From positions 1 to 53,831 of the forward strand of contig CALUIE010000009.1 in assembly GCA_944320605.1 (NCBI GenBank): a stretch of DNA of 53,831 nt, read 5' to 3'. A program made the position numbers and the translations under genes. How positions within the stretch are numbered: position 1 is the first letter of the stretch; each line of letters starts with the position of its first letter. Below, one piece after another: positions 9,271 through 20,137 of this stretch. This DNA is from an uncultured Phocaeicola sp. (GTDB lineage Bacteria; Bacteroidota; Bacteroidia; Bacteroidales; Bacteroidaceae). Below the pieces are notes generated by a model. It did not search any database. It saw nothing but the letters and a program-made list of their open reading frames with translations, and was not told the origin of the DNA.

Positions 9271-9298
9271 ATACGAACAAGAAAGTATTTATACCTAA
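9271..9298 (-). promoter_or_regulatory. Putative ECF-sigma promoter of the GH43-GH88 operon
   Basis: On the coding strand TTAGGTA (9298-9292) is followed after exactly 14 bases by TTCGTATTAA (9277-9268). The same bipartite element with identical spacing precedes three other enzyme genes of this window. No TAnnTTTG box is seen in this gap, so transcription by the primary sigma factor is not evident. Confidence 0.65.
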
Positions 9299-9313
9299 TC
9301 AAAGATCACTTTT

Positions 9314-11254
9314 TTATAATTTTCTTCCGTTATATTTCTTATACCCCTTCTGTGCTGCCTTGTCAACAGGATAGAACCTTATTGCCGCACCACCTTTTGG
9401 ATTAAGTCCGAACTTTATGTCCTGTGAGGAATTTACAAGGAAATACGAGCATTTCACATGCGTTTTGGTCTTTACAGCCTCCCCGCCATCGGTATAAATG
9501 CAGGCCAGATATGTCTTATCCTTGTCAAGGAATGAAAGGTCAAGTACTTCGTCCGAACCATCGTTATTTGTAATCATACCCACAAACCATTCCTCACCGC
9601 TTCGGCGTGCCATAGTAATGTTCTTTCCGGGAGTACCGTCCAAGACTCTTGACTCGTCAAACACTGTTTTAAGGTTTTCAAACCATTCTATCTCCGGTTC
9701 ACCACCATACAGGGACGGTTTGTCATACCAGAAAATGGTCTGAAGCGGACTGTACATAATCAGCGACAAAGCCAACTGGTGCGCATGAGTATTCTTCAGT
9801 CTCCTGTCGTAATAACAGATAGTATAATCTGCGGCACCGTTAATCATACGCGTAAACGGCAGTATAGTATTATGTGTCGCGTCAGGGAATTCCTCGTTTC
9901 CGTGAATACCTTCCTGAGTAAGCAGATTAGGATATGTACGGCTGAAACCTGACGGACGGAATTCGTCGTGAATGTTCATCATCAGTTTGTTATCGGCTGC
10001 CAGACGTACCATATCGTGCAACCAAACAGCCCAACGGTGGCTGGCATACTGCACGAATCCTGACTTAACTCCTACCACTCCCCATTCTCTCAACAAAGGG
10101 AATAATTCGCGCATCTGTTTCTGTAACGCGTGCTGGTTCACGTAAAGCCATACACCTACCCCTTTCTCTTTTCCGTGTTCAATCACCTTTTTCATGTCAA
10201 CATTAGGAACCACTTTCGTGGCATCACCATCGTGCGAAGTACATGGCATATACCACTGCCAATCGAAAAGCATGTAAGGAATATTATGTTCGGCACAAAA
10301 GTCAATAGTGGCAAGTCCGGCCTCGGTGGAAATAGCGGAACGCATAATCTTGCCCGGCTTAATCCATGAAGTATCTTCTATCTCACATGCAGGATTAAGG
10401 TTCTCTATGATATAATTATGCTCAATCAGCTGTCCCGGTTTCTCCGCTGTCATCACAATCTTCCACGGAGTAGCATAGTAAGTGACTATATCCACAGGAC
10501 TGTACATCACAGACGTCAGCGTACTGCGCTTCTCGGCAGAAGCCTGATACTTGGTAAGACACCAGTCATCAACATCGGCATCAGTCAGTGCGGTCCAAAG
10601 GCCGTTAGGCAATTCAAGAGTCAAAGCCCTCTCCACAGGATTTGTAAGAGCATTGACATCAAGATGTTCAAACCAGCCCTGCGCCCACTGCTCGCTCCAT
10701 GCCATAGTACCATCGGCAAAAGAATATTCAGTAAGGTCGCCGGTCACTTTATGAAATATGGCATCCGGGTGCTCAGGGAAAAAATAACGGAAAGCCACGC
10801 CCTCGTCGTACGCTCTAACCTCAACATTAAGACGGTATTTTGACTTGTCCTTCTTCGACATATATACCACCCCCGCATTATAATTGTCCTTCACCAGGCT
10901 ACGCTCGCCATATACAGGTTTCCACTCGCCGCTATGAGAAGAATATGAAACTGAATCAATCTCCATATTGTCCATCCAGCATTCAGGTTGCCGAAGGGTT
11001 CTTTTTCCGAGAGCCATCTCCCACACACGGTTATCTACATGCAGCCCCGCCTTAGACTCTTTCAGAACGTTCTTGTCCTTGAAATCGACTGTATAATAAA
11101 GGCCATTGGCCCCTGAGGCAGATGTTTTGCCATAAAATTTCACTTTATGCACCCCTCCAGGAGACGTCAGTTCCAACTGTGTGCTTTTCTCTGCATACAA
11201 TGCCGTACTCACGGCAAATGCCATAAATGGTAATAGTAATCCTTTCTTTATCAT
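9314..11254 (-). CDS. GH97 family glycoside hydrolase (SusB-like type)
   Basis: This 646-residue secreted enzyme has a signal peptide ending near residue 21. GH97 architecture is complete: N-terminal beta-sandwich, central barrel, C-terminal beta domain. Motifs include MLFDWQWY (328-335), HDEFRPSGFSRTYPN (429-443) and QEGIHGNEEF (447-456), the Glu-rich segment that binds calcium and supplies acid/base residues. The position where retaining members carry the Asp nucleophile (KVDF-type motif) reads KSGF at 397-400, so an inverting, SusB-like mechanism is expected. GH97 enzymes are alpha-glucosidases or alpha-galactosidases; specificity is open. The start is 24 bases downstream of an ECF-type promoter element. 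Confidence 0.9.
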   Translation of the reverse strand: MIKKGLLLPFMAFAVSTALYAEKSTQLELTSPGGVHKVKFYGKTSASGANGLYYTVDFKDKNVLKESKAGLHVDNRVWEMALGKRTLRQPECWMDNMEIDSVSYSSHSGEWKPVYGERSLVKDNYNAGVVYMSKKDKSKYRLNVEVRAYDEGVAFRYFFPEHPDAIFHKVTGDLTEYSFADGTMAWSEQWAQGWFEHLDVNALTNPVERALTLELPNGLWTALTDADVDDWCLTKYQASAEKRSTLTSVMYSPVDIVTYYATPWKIVMTAEKPGQLIEHNYIIENLNPACEIEDTSWIKPGKIMRSAISTEAGLATIDFCAEHNIPYMLFDWQWYMPCTSHDGDATKVVPNVDMKKVIEHGKEKGVGVWLYVNQHALQKQMRELFPLLREWGVVGVKSGFVQYASHRWAVWLHDMVRLAADNKLMMNIHDEFRPSGFSRTYPNLLTQEGIHGNEEFPDATHNTILPFTRMINGAADYTICYYDRRLKNTHAHQLALSLIMYSPLQTIFWYDKPSLYGGEPEIEWFENLKTVFDESRVLDGTPGKNITMARRSGEEWFVGMITNNDGSDEVLDLSFLDKDKTYLACIYTDGGEAVKTKTHVKCSYFLVNSSQDIKFGLNPKGGAAIRFYPVDKAAQKGYKKYNGRKL

Positions 11255-11277
11255 TTTATGTACGTTTTTTTATTTTA

Positions 11278-11305
11278 ATACGAACGAGTTGTGGAATACA
11301 CTCAA
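11278..11305 (-). promoter_or_regulatory. Putative ECF-sigma promoter of GH97
   Basis: TTCGTATTAA (11284-11275 on the coding strand) has a degenerate upstream box TTGAGTG (11305-11299) at the same 14-base spacing as the other three sites. The leader would be very short, under 20 bases. Confidence 0.5.
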
Positions 11306-11328
11306 TGGAAATGGTGTTTTCTTAGATT

Positions 11329-11390
11329 ACGCCAAATTACCGAAAAAATTAACGCCAAATTACCGAAAAAATTAACGCCAAATTACCGAA
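11329..11390 (+). repeat. Three 23-bp tandem repeats upstream of the second DUF4143 ATPase
   Basis: The core ACGCCAAATTACCGAA occurs at 11329-11344, 11352-11367 and 11375-11390, an exact 23-base period, with A-rich spacers. The last copy ends 15 bases before the -7 box of the ATPase, so it covers the -33 region. The sequence differs from the repeats at 2594-2675 but the geometry is alike. Confidence 0.9.
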
Positions 11391-11405
11391 TTTGCAAAAT
11401 ATCGC

Positions 11406-11413
11406 TATATTTG
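11406..11413 (+). promoter_or_regulatory. -7 box of the second DUF4143 ATPase promoter
   Basis: TATATTTG matches TAnnTTTG and sits 24 bases before the ATG at 11438, immediately after the tandem repeats. Confidence 0.55.
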
Positions 11414-11437
11414 CATATATTATAAATGTATTAGAAT

Positions 11438-12712
11438 ATGAAATGGTACAGACATAGAATAATGGACGACCTGTTGATAAAAAAGCTACAGGCTAAAGGT
11501 GCGGTATTGATAGAAGGTCCCAAATGGTGTGGCAAAACGACTACTGCCGAAGAATTTGCCGCAAGTAAAATTATGTTGTCACGTCCCGACGTAAAGGAAC
11601 ATTTTAAGAATATGCTGGAAATAGATACTGATACCGCCCTTGCCGGTAATCCCCCAATGCTTATCGACGAATGGCAGACAGTCCCTAAATTATGGGATGC
11701 TGTACGTTATACAATTGACCATCGCAGAAAAATGGGGCAATTTATTCTTACCGGTTCAGCCGTTCCTAATAAAGAAGAAAGGGAACATTCCGGCACTGGC
11801 CGGTTTGCATGGCTAACAATGCGACCGATGAGTTTATTTGAATCCGGAGAATCCAATGGAAGTGTAAGTCTTAACAACCTGTTTACCTCTCCTGAAAAGA
11901 TATTGGCAAAAAATGATTTGAAATTACAGGATATTGCGTTCCTGATTTGTCGTGGAGGCTGGCCTATGGCTGTAGGATTACCAAAAGAAGAAGCATTAGA
12001 ACAAGCCTTCGATTATTATGACGCTGTGACCAAAGAAGACGTAACAAAGGTCGATGGAGTGAAACGCACATCTGAAAGAGTACAGCGTTTAATGCGATCT
12101 TATGCCCGTCATCAAGGGACCCAGGCATCTGTAGCAACTCTATATGAGGATTTGAGGAACAATGATTCGGCAACATTAGATGAAGATACAATCAGCTCCT
12201 ATCTTGAAGTGCTAAGAAAGATTTTCGTAGTAGAAGATATGCCGGCATGGAATCCAAATCTACGTTCAAAAACCGCAATACGCACATCAGACACTCGTTA
12301 CTTTGTTGATCCGTCAATAGCCATCGCCGCTTTGGGAATGGGCCCTGCTGATTTAATGAATGACTTAAACACAATGGGATTCTTTTTCGAGGCCCTGTGC
12401 GTAAGGGATTTGCGTGTATATGCGGAAGCCTTGAATGGAAAAGTATATCATTATCGCGACAAAAATGGATTGGAATGTGACGCAGTGATTCATTTACGAA
12501 ACGGACAATACGGATTGATAGAAATAAAATTGGGAGGTCAATCTCTGATTAATGACGGTGCCAACACTCTTAATTTGTTGGGTAACCAAATAGACACGAC
12601 ACGCATGAAAACCCCGGCGTTTAAAATGATTCTAACCGCAACAGGTGAATATGCCTATCGACGCCCGGAAGATGGAATTTACGTTGTGCCTGTCGGATGC
12701 CTGAAACAGTAA
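11438..12712 (+). CDS. AAA_14 / DUF4143 family ATPase inserted in PUL A
   Basis: This 424-residue protein has Walker A GPKWCGKT at residues 27-34, Walker B LIDE at 75-78 and the sensor-like LTGSA. The C-terminal DUF4143 region contains GLECDAVIHL followed by LIEIKLG, the D...ExK-like pattern of the family. It is only distantly similar to the ATPase at 2717-4093, with a different P-loop sequence. It is the only plus-strand gene inside the minus-strand enzyme series of PUL A. It lies between GH97 and a deletion remnant, so it probably entered as a cassette with its own repeats and promoter. An in-frame ATG at residue 9 is possible, but the M-K-W-Y-R-H-R-I start resembles the usual family N-terminus. 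Biological role is unknown. Confidence 0.9.
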   Translation: MKWYRHRIMDDLLIKKLQAKGAVLIEGPKWCGKTTTAEEFAASKIMLSRPDVKEHFKNMLEIDTDTALAGNPPMLIDEWQTVPKLWDAVRYTIDHRRKMGQFILTGSAVPNKEEREHSGTGRFAWLTMRPMSLFESGESNGSVSLNNLFTSPEKILAKNDLKLQDIAFLICRGGWPMAVGLPKEEALEQAFDYYDAVTKEDVTKVDGVKRTSERVQRLMRSYARHQGTQASVATLYEDLRNNDSATLDEDTISSYLEVLRKIFVVEDMPAWNPNLRSKTAIRTSDTRYFVDPSIAIAALGMGPADLMNDLNTMGFFFEALCVRDLRVYAEALNGKVYHYRDKNGLECDAVIHLRNGQYGLIEIKLGGQSLINDGANTLNLLGNQIDTTRMKTPAFKMILTATGEYAYRRPEDGIYVVPVGCLKQ

Positions 12713-12717
12713 ACACA

Positions 12718-12762
12718 ATGAACATATAGTGAATGTTCACTAAACATTCACTATATGTTCAT
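12718..12762. repeat. 20-bp perfect palindrome after the ATPase
   Basis: Arms 12718-12737 and 12743-12762 are perfectly complementary around a 5-base loop (CACTA). The stem is built on GAACATATAGTGAATGTT. No T tract follows on either strand. It could act as a transcript end or RNA-stabilising hairpin for the ATPase, or mark a cassette boundary. Confidence 0.8.
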
Positions 12763-12829
12763 CAGACGTTCATAACAAATATTTTCAGCTGTATTATTCA
12801 ATCCTTCAGGACAAAACTATCTTCATATT

Positions 12830-13175
12830 TTAAATTCCCAAAAAGAATTTCCTTTCAACAGGTTCAGCCGTACGTACTTTACCTTCAATACCGTATTGCC
12901 ATGCCACAACAGTAATCATAATAGGCAACTTCGCTCTGACAGGAATATCTGTTATCCTCAATATATCTCCTTCCACTACGGCAGGACCACTTTTAACATA
13001 ATATGAAACCGGCAGTCCGCAATCGGATACCGCTTTGAGTTTTATCTCCTCAGTATCAGCCGATATATCCTCAATTCCGGGGAAAAGTATATACTGGCGT
13101 CTGCCTTCAGCATTTCTGTAAGGAATACGAAGATTGAGCTGCTGCACACTACATCTGGAATAATATTTTCTTCAT
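12830..13175 (-). pseudogene. Deletion remnant: start codon joined to a C-terminal beta domain
   Basis: A start (ATG at 13175, reading MKKILFQM) runs into a TAG at 13149-13151. A different frame then opens at once and encodes about 105 residues (GTG at 13147 to 12830) that look like the C-terminal end of a much larger secreted protein. It reads LNLRIPYRNAEG..., then KAVSDCGLPVSYYV and ITVVAWQYG, an Ig-like beta domain I have met at the end of Bacteroidales glycan enzymes. The simplest reading is that a large internal deletion removed the catalytic part and left both ends. It lies between the amber-interrupted lyase and the ATPase cassette. Confidence 0.65.
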
Positions 13176-13230
13176 GGTATTTGTTATTTGTTTTTCAAGT
13201 TCTCAGTAACAGTTACCGAGCTGTATTTTA

Positions 13231-15507
13231 TCAGTCATTGATTCTAACCTTAACAGATTTGTTCGTATAAGTGAACTTGGATTCCGAATCATTAATCCAT
13301 AGTTTTGACGGACGAACAGACGCTACACCGAAAGCAGCATTCATATAAGGCTGTCCCTGCATCCATAACTTCCATTCGTTCCTGTCTTCCTTTTTTATGA
13401 CAAAAAGCTTGGACATAGAAGAGAAATACGAGTCATTTCCACGTCTTAATGCGCTGCCGTAGCAGACAAACATTTCCTTTGCAGAAGAAGGTTTCTCTAC
13501 TTCCCTGTATGTCACAGCAAACATATATGCATCTGTAGTCCATCCGTCAGCCTCAATCCACGAGTTACTGTGCATAAGTCTGCCGTCGGCAAGCTGATTG
13601 ATATACAGGTCTGTAACTTTACCGTTATATTTCACTCGCAAACCTATCCAATCCTTGCCCTCGCGCCTTTCCATTACAGGCAGTTCTTTCTGTTTGACAC
13701 TATCCTTCAGTATAATGGCTGTAAGTCCTTTCACACGGTTGAATTTTCCAGGCAAATGGAAAGAATAATAATTCTCGGTCTTACCATTCAATTCCTCATG
13801 CGGAGCATTGACAATCTCCCAGTAAAAATCCTCCGGATAATCATGTACAAAATCAGAAAGAGCCAACAGTCGAGGATATAGAGGACGGATTATAACAGAA
13901 GCATCGCCATTTGTCACAGTAAGGTCTGCCCCACTTTTCTTTGCCTCACCACCAGGATGCCACAACCATTCAAAATCACCGTATGTATGCGTCTTTAGGT
14001 CATCAACCATGTATATCACATTATCCATCCAAAGGAAATGACGGAAATTGCGACTGAAATTATCTGATACAGGGCCGGTACCATCCGACATCACATATCT
14101 GATATTTCCGGCATCCATGCGGTTATACATATTTCCTCTTAACGAAGTTCCATTATATTGCTGTTCACGCGACTGCCCCTGGCCATTGAACAACACCACA
14201 TTATGAGCCTGACTTTGGAAGAAATAGTTACGGTATTCAGGCTTAGGATACCAGCAGTTGCCCGCATCCTTTATTATGTCAACTCCCTTATGGAAAAGTA
14301 TAAACGAATTGGCGTCGGCATGTGAATGATTCCATGTATGACCACTCTTTATGGCAAGCATTGTAGCATCCTTCTCCCATGAAGTACGCATAGTAGCCCA
14401 TCCGAAATCGGAGAACAACTGCGATTTTTTCTGCGTAGGCAATTCTGGTGCCTTACTTAAATCAGGTGTATAAAGGAATCCCATAGGTCTGTTAAGGAAA
14501 TATCCGTCACGATGCTGTCCCTGTTCCACCTGACTGATGTACCAAAGCATATTGTCATCCTTAACGCCAAGCGAATAAAGAAGCATCAGACTGCTTTCAG
14601 CAGATACATTCTTATGGCTGTCTCCAAAGTTCAAGTTGTAAAGCATACCGGTACGTGGATAACACACATGCATGAAATAATCGCATATCTTGTCAAAATG
14701 CGAAAGTTCCGGCAATTGTTTTTTACCATTGATATTTCCCCAAGCGATATAGAACTGCAGAGCCTCCTGAATACCAAAATTGGCATAGTTCAGACTTTCG
14801 TACATACCTCCAGCCTCATCGAATGTTTTCGGTTTGTGCTGAAGCACATCACCGGCAAACAGGAACCATTCGTGCAGCACGTCATATACAGCATCTGCAC
14901 CGGTCTTAGCCTGAGGGACTTCATTCTGAATACTCAGAGCAAGAATACCTCCCATGCAGACACACGATGTCCACCAGTTATGTCCCATAGAATTCAGCGA
15001 GTGTATGCGTGTCGGTTCCATAATCCAGTCGCCAAGCAGAGGTTCCACGCCCAATCTGAATAAAGCATCTGCTATCTGCTTACGCTCCGAAGCAGTCATA
15101 TCATTATAAACAGTATTGTAGCCTATAGCGGTCATATAAGCCTTATGAGCCACACCTAAGTCGGAGTGCCATGCCGGCTTGCGGCTGAGCATCTCGGAAC
15201 TCGCCCACACCTTATTCCTGACTACTCCTTTAAGAACAGATATTATCTTATCCGAATATACCTTGTTGCCTGTCATTATATATGCCAGCGAGAGATAATC
15301 GAGTTTGTCAACCGAGTTACGTTTCAGCTGAGCATCAGCCACGGACTTGATATCATTCCATGCACGTTGCATCAACGAATCGTTCTAAACTTTTTCTTTC
15401 GCCGCAGAAATAAGATTGTCAGTATATAGAAGTCTGAACTTGTTTCCGGCATACGTCATACCCAACAATGAAAATAAAAGCAGTGTTAGCAATAATATTT
15501 TTTTCAT
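13231..15507 (-). pseudogene. Heparinase II/III-type polysaccharide lyase interrupted by an in-frame TAG
   Basis: The reading frame from ATG at 15507 encodes a typical signal peptide (MKKILLLTLLLFSLLGMTYA) and continues to codon 40. TAG at 15385-15387 stops it, and the same frame then stays open for 717 codons. Gln (CAG) to TAG is the likely change. The body has an N-terminal (alpha/alpha)-barrel part with NSMGHNWWTS and YESLNYANFG. A C-terminal beta part has the heparinase II/III motif HSHADANSFILF and QSQAHNVVLFNGQ, where catalytic His residues are expected. An internal start (ATG at 15372 or TTG at 15375) would give a protein without signal peptide and probably useless. The family cleaves uronate-containing polysaccharides by beta-elimination. 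Its ECF-type promoter upstream is intact. A sequencing error is the main alternative. Confidence 0.8.
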
Positions 15508-15549
15508 CGGACAATAATTAAATCATAAAAAAATATCTTTTTATCATTA

Positions 15550-15577
15550 ATACGAATAAAAAGGAATTCTTACCTAA
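15550..15577 (-). promoter_or_regulatory. Putative ECF-sigma promoter of the interrupted lyase
   Basis: TTAGGTA (15577-15571 on the coding strand), 14 bases, TTCGTATTAA (15556-15547). Spacing and both boxes match the element at 9271-9298. It lies directly after the GH2 terminator, so it starts a separate transcript. Confidence 0.65.
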
Positions 15578-15610
15578 TATCACATTTTAATATACAGAAT
15601 TATTATTCAA

Positions 15611-15647
15611 ATAAAAAACAGGCTTCAGCAATAAACCAAAGCCTGTT
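15611..15647 (-). terminator. Rho-independent terminator after GH2
   Basis: A perfect 9-bp stem (AACAGGCTT/AAGCCTGTT, arms 15639-15647 and 15617-15625) is followed on the coding strand by a T tract. It ends the sigma-SusC-SusD-SGBP-PL38-GH2 transcript 7 bases after the GH2 stop. Confidence 0.85.
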
Positions 15648-15653
15648 ATATTA

Positions 15654-18791
<3,138 letters not shown>

Positions 18792-18898
18792 TTATTAGTT
18801 ATATTTATTATAATAAAAGGCTGTTCCCTTTGCTTGAAAACATTAGAAACAACCTTTTAGATTTTTATCCTCAAACTTAGTATAAAGTAAATTTATTA

Positions 18899-20116
18899 TC
18901 AATCATTGAAAAGGAAAGTACCGAAACCGAAATGTTCATAGTAATCCCCTTCACCATTAGGGAATTCCTGTTCAATAACAGCAGCGGTATAAGGCATACT
19001 CAATCCTTTTCTCTTATAGTAATGATTATACACCATTTCGAACACAGGCCTGAAGATACCTCTTTCTGTATCTACTCCATTATTCTTATCTTTTGTTTCT
19101 TTGGAAATTTCCGTCCAATTACAATATTTACCTGTTACATCCGTCCATGTTTTGAAAGGAACATCTTCACCCAGATTATATTTGGCTGTATATTCATAAC
19201 CTTTCAGGAGTTTGTTGTCATATACTCCATAGAGGTCTGTACCCTGCTTATAAGCAATTTCACATGTCTTTGCCAAACATTCCAGTCCTAACTGAACATG
19301 CTGCTGGTCACGGCCACTTTCCTGACACTGACCTGTTTCACCGTCGATATAGTTCAAAATATTACCATTGTCATTACCCATAGTATAAAAGTCCAAAGCT
19401 TTCTGATACATTTCCTTATCATCGGTCAAGACAGCAATTGCAATATATGACATGCCTACAGATGCGCCCCAGTTACCATTTGAATATGGATCTGCCTCAA
19501 GAAAATCATCCAGTGCCGGTTTGAATACTTTTTTAAACATTGCGCAAACCTTTGCAAAATCTTCATCATTTAATTTTTCCGGACAAAGATAATGTATTAT
19601 CTCTGCTGCATAAGCAAGTTTTACACCCATGATTCCGGCAAGCAAAGGAGGTTCTCCATTTGGGTCTATTGATTCCAATGTATTAGCGTATTCCTTTAAT
19701 ATCTCTGCTGATTTCTCTGCATGAGCGATGTCTTTTGTAACAGCATACATTATAGCATTCTGGCAAGCAGCATTGAAATCCTTCTCATACTTTCTTGGAT
19801 TTCCACCGTCTTTACGGGAAATTACTTTAGCCACTGTTCCCAATTGGTAGGAAGATTGAGAAAACTCATGTTTAGCCAACTCCTCATAACATTTATAAGC
19901 AGGTTGTTCCTTATTGGCAATTATTTCCCTCATACGTTCTATATCTGCATTGGTATGCAAAATTCCCGGATGAACAAATTTATCAGGAGCCTCAACTTCT
20001 ACAACATCCGGCCAGGAGTCAATATCATTTACTCCATGCTCTATCTCGCTACATGACAGCATAAACAAAGAACCGAATGCTATCATATATGTCTTTAATA
20101 TATTAGTCTTTTTCAT
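18899..20116 (-). CDS. PL38-like polysaccharide lyase (alginate-lyase fold), lipoprotein
   Basis: This 405-residue protein has a lipobox (M-L-S-C, Cys22). Its all-helical body matches the alginate-lyase superfamily. Motifs shared with the paralogue at 36050-37342 are NGNWGAS (213-219; WANWG there), QESGRDQQH (265-273), GIFRPVFEMVYNHYYK and FGFGTFLFND at the C-terminus. The Asn/Trp/His and Glu/Arg/Asp/His residues in these motifs are the likely active-site set. I assign PL38 from memory; characterised PL38 members cleave beta-1,4-glucuronan. It follows the SGBP in the SusCD operon and is probably an outer-surface or periplasmic endolyase. Another alginate-lyase-fold family remains possible. 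Confidence 0.75.
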   Translation of the reverse strand: MKKTNILKTYMIAFGSLFMLSCSEIEHGVNDIDSWPDVVEVEAPDKFVHPGILHTNADIERMREIIANKEQPAYKCYEELAKHEFSQSSYQLGTVAKVISRKDGGNPRKYEKDFNAACQNAIMYAVTKDIAHAEKSAEILKEYANTLESIDPNGEPPLLAGIMGVKLAYAAEIIHYLCPEKLNDEDFAKVCAMFKKVFKPALDDFLEADPYSNGNWGASVGMSYIAIAVLTDDKEMYQKALDFYTMGNDNGNILNYIDGETGQCQESGRDQQHVQLGLECLAKTCEIAYKQGTDLYGVYDNKLLKGYEYTAKYNLGEDVPFKTWTDVTGKYCNWTEISKETKDKNNGVDTERGIFRPVFEMVYNHYYKRKGLSMPYTAAVIEQEFPNGEGDYYEHFGFGTFLFND

Positions 20117-20137
20117 ATTAAACTGTTTTTAGTTTGT

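Noticed and set aside
11329-11390. Possible CRISPR array
   Set aside because: Units are 23 bases in direct tandem with only 7-base A-rich spacers, and no cas genes are present. It fits an operator-type repeat better.
12830-13147. The 105-residue frame as an independent gene
   Set aside because: It starts only from GTG, has no signal peptide although it looks like a domain of a secreted enzyme, and lies behind a truncated start in another frame.
15385-15387. Recoding or suppression of TAG (e.g. pyrrolysine) in the lyase
   Set aside because: No suppressor tRNA or recoding signal is seen, and other genes of the window end normally at TAG or other stops. A simple nonsense mutation is enough.
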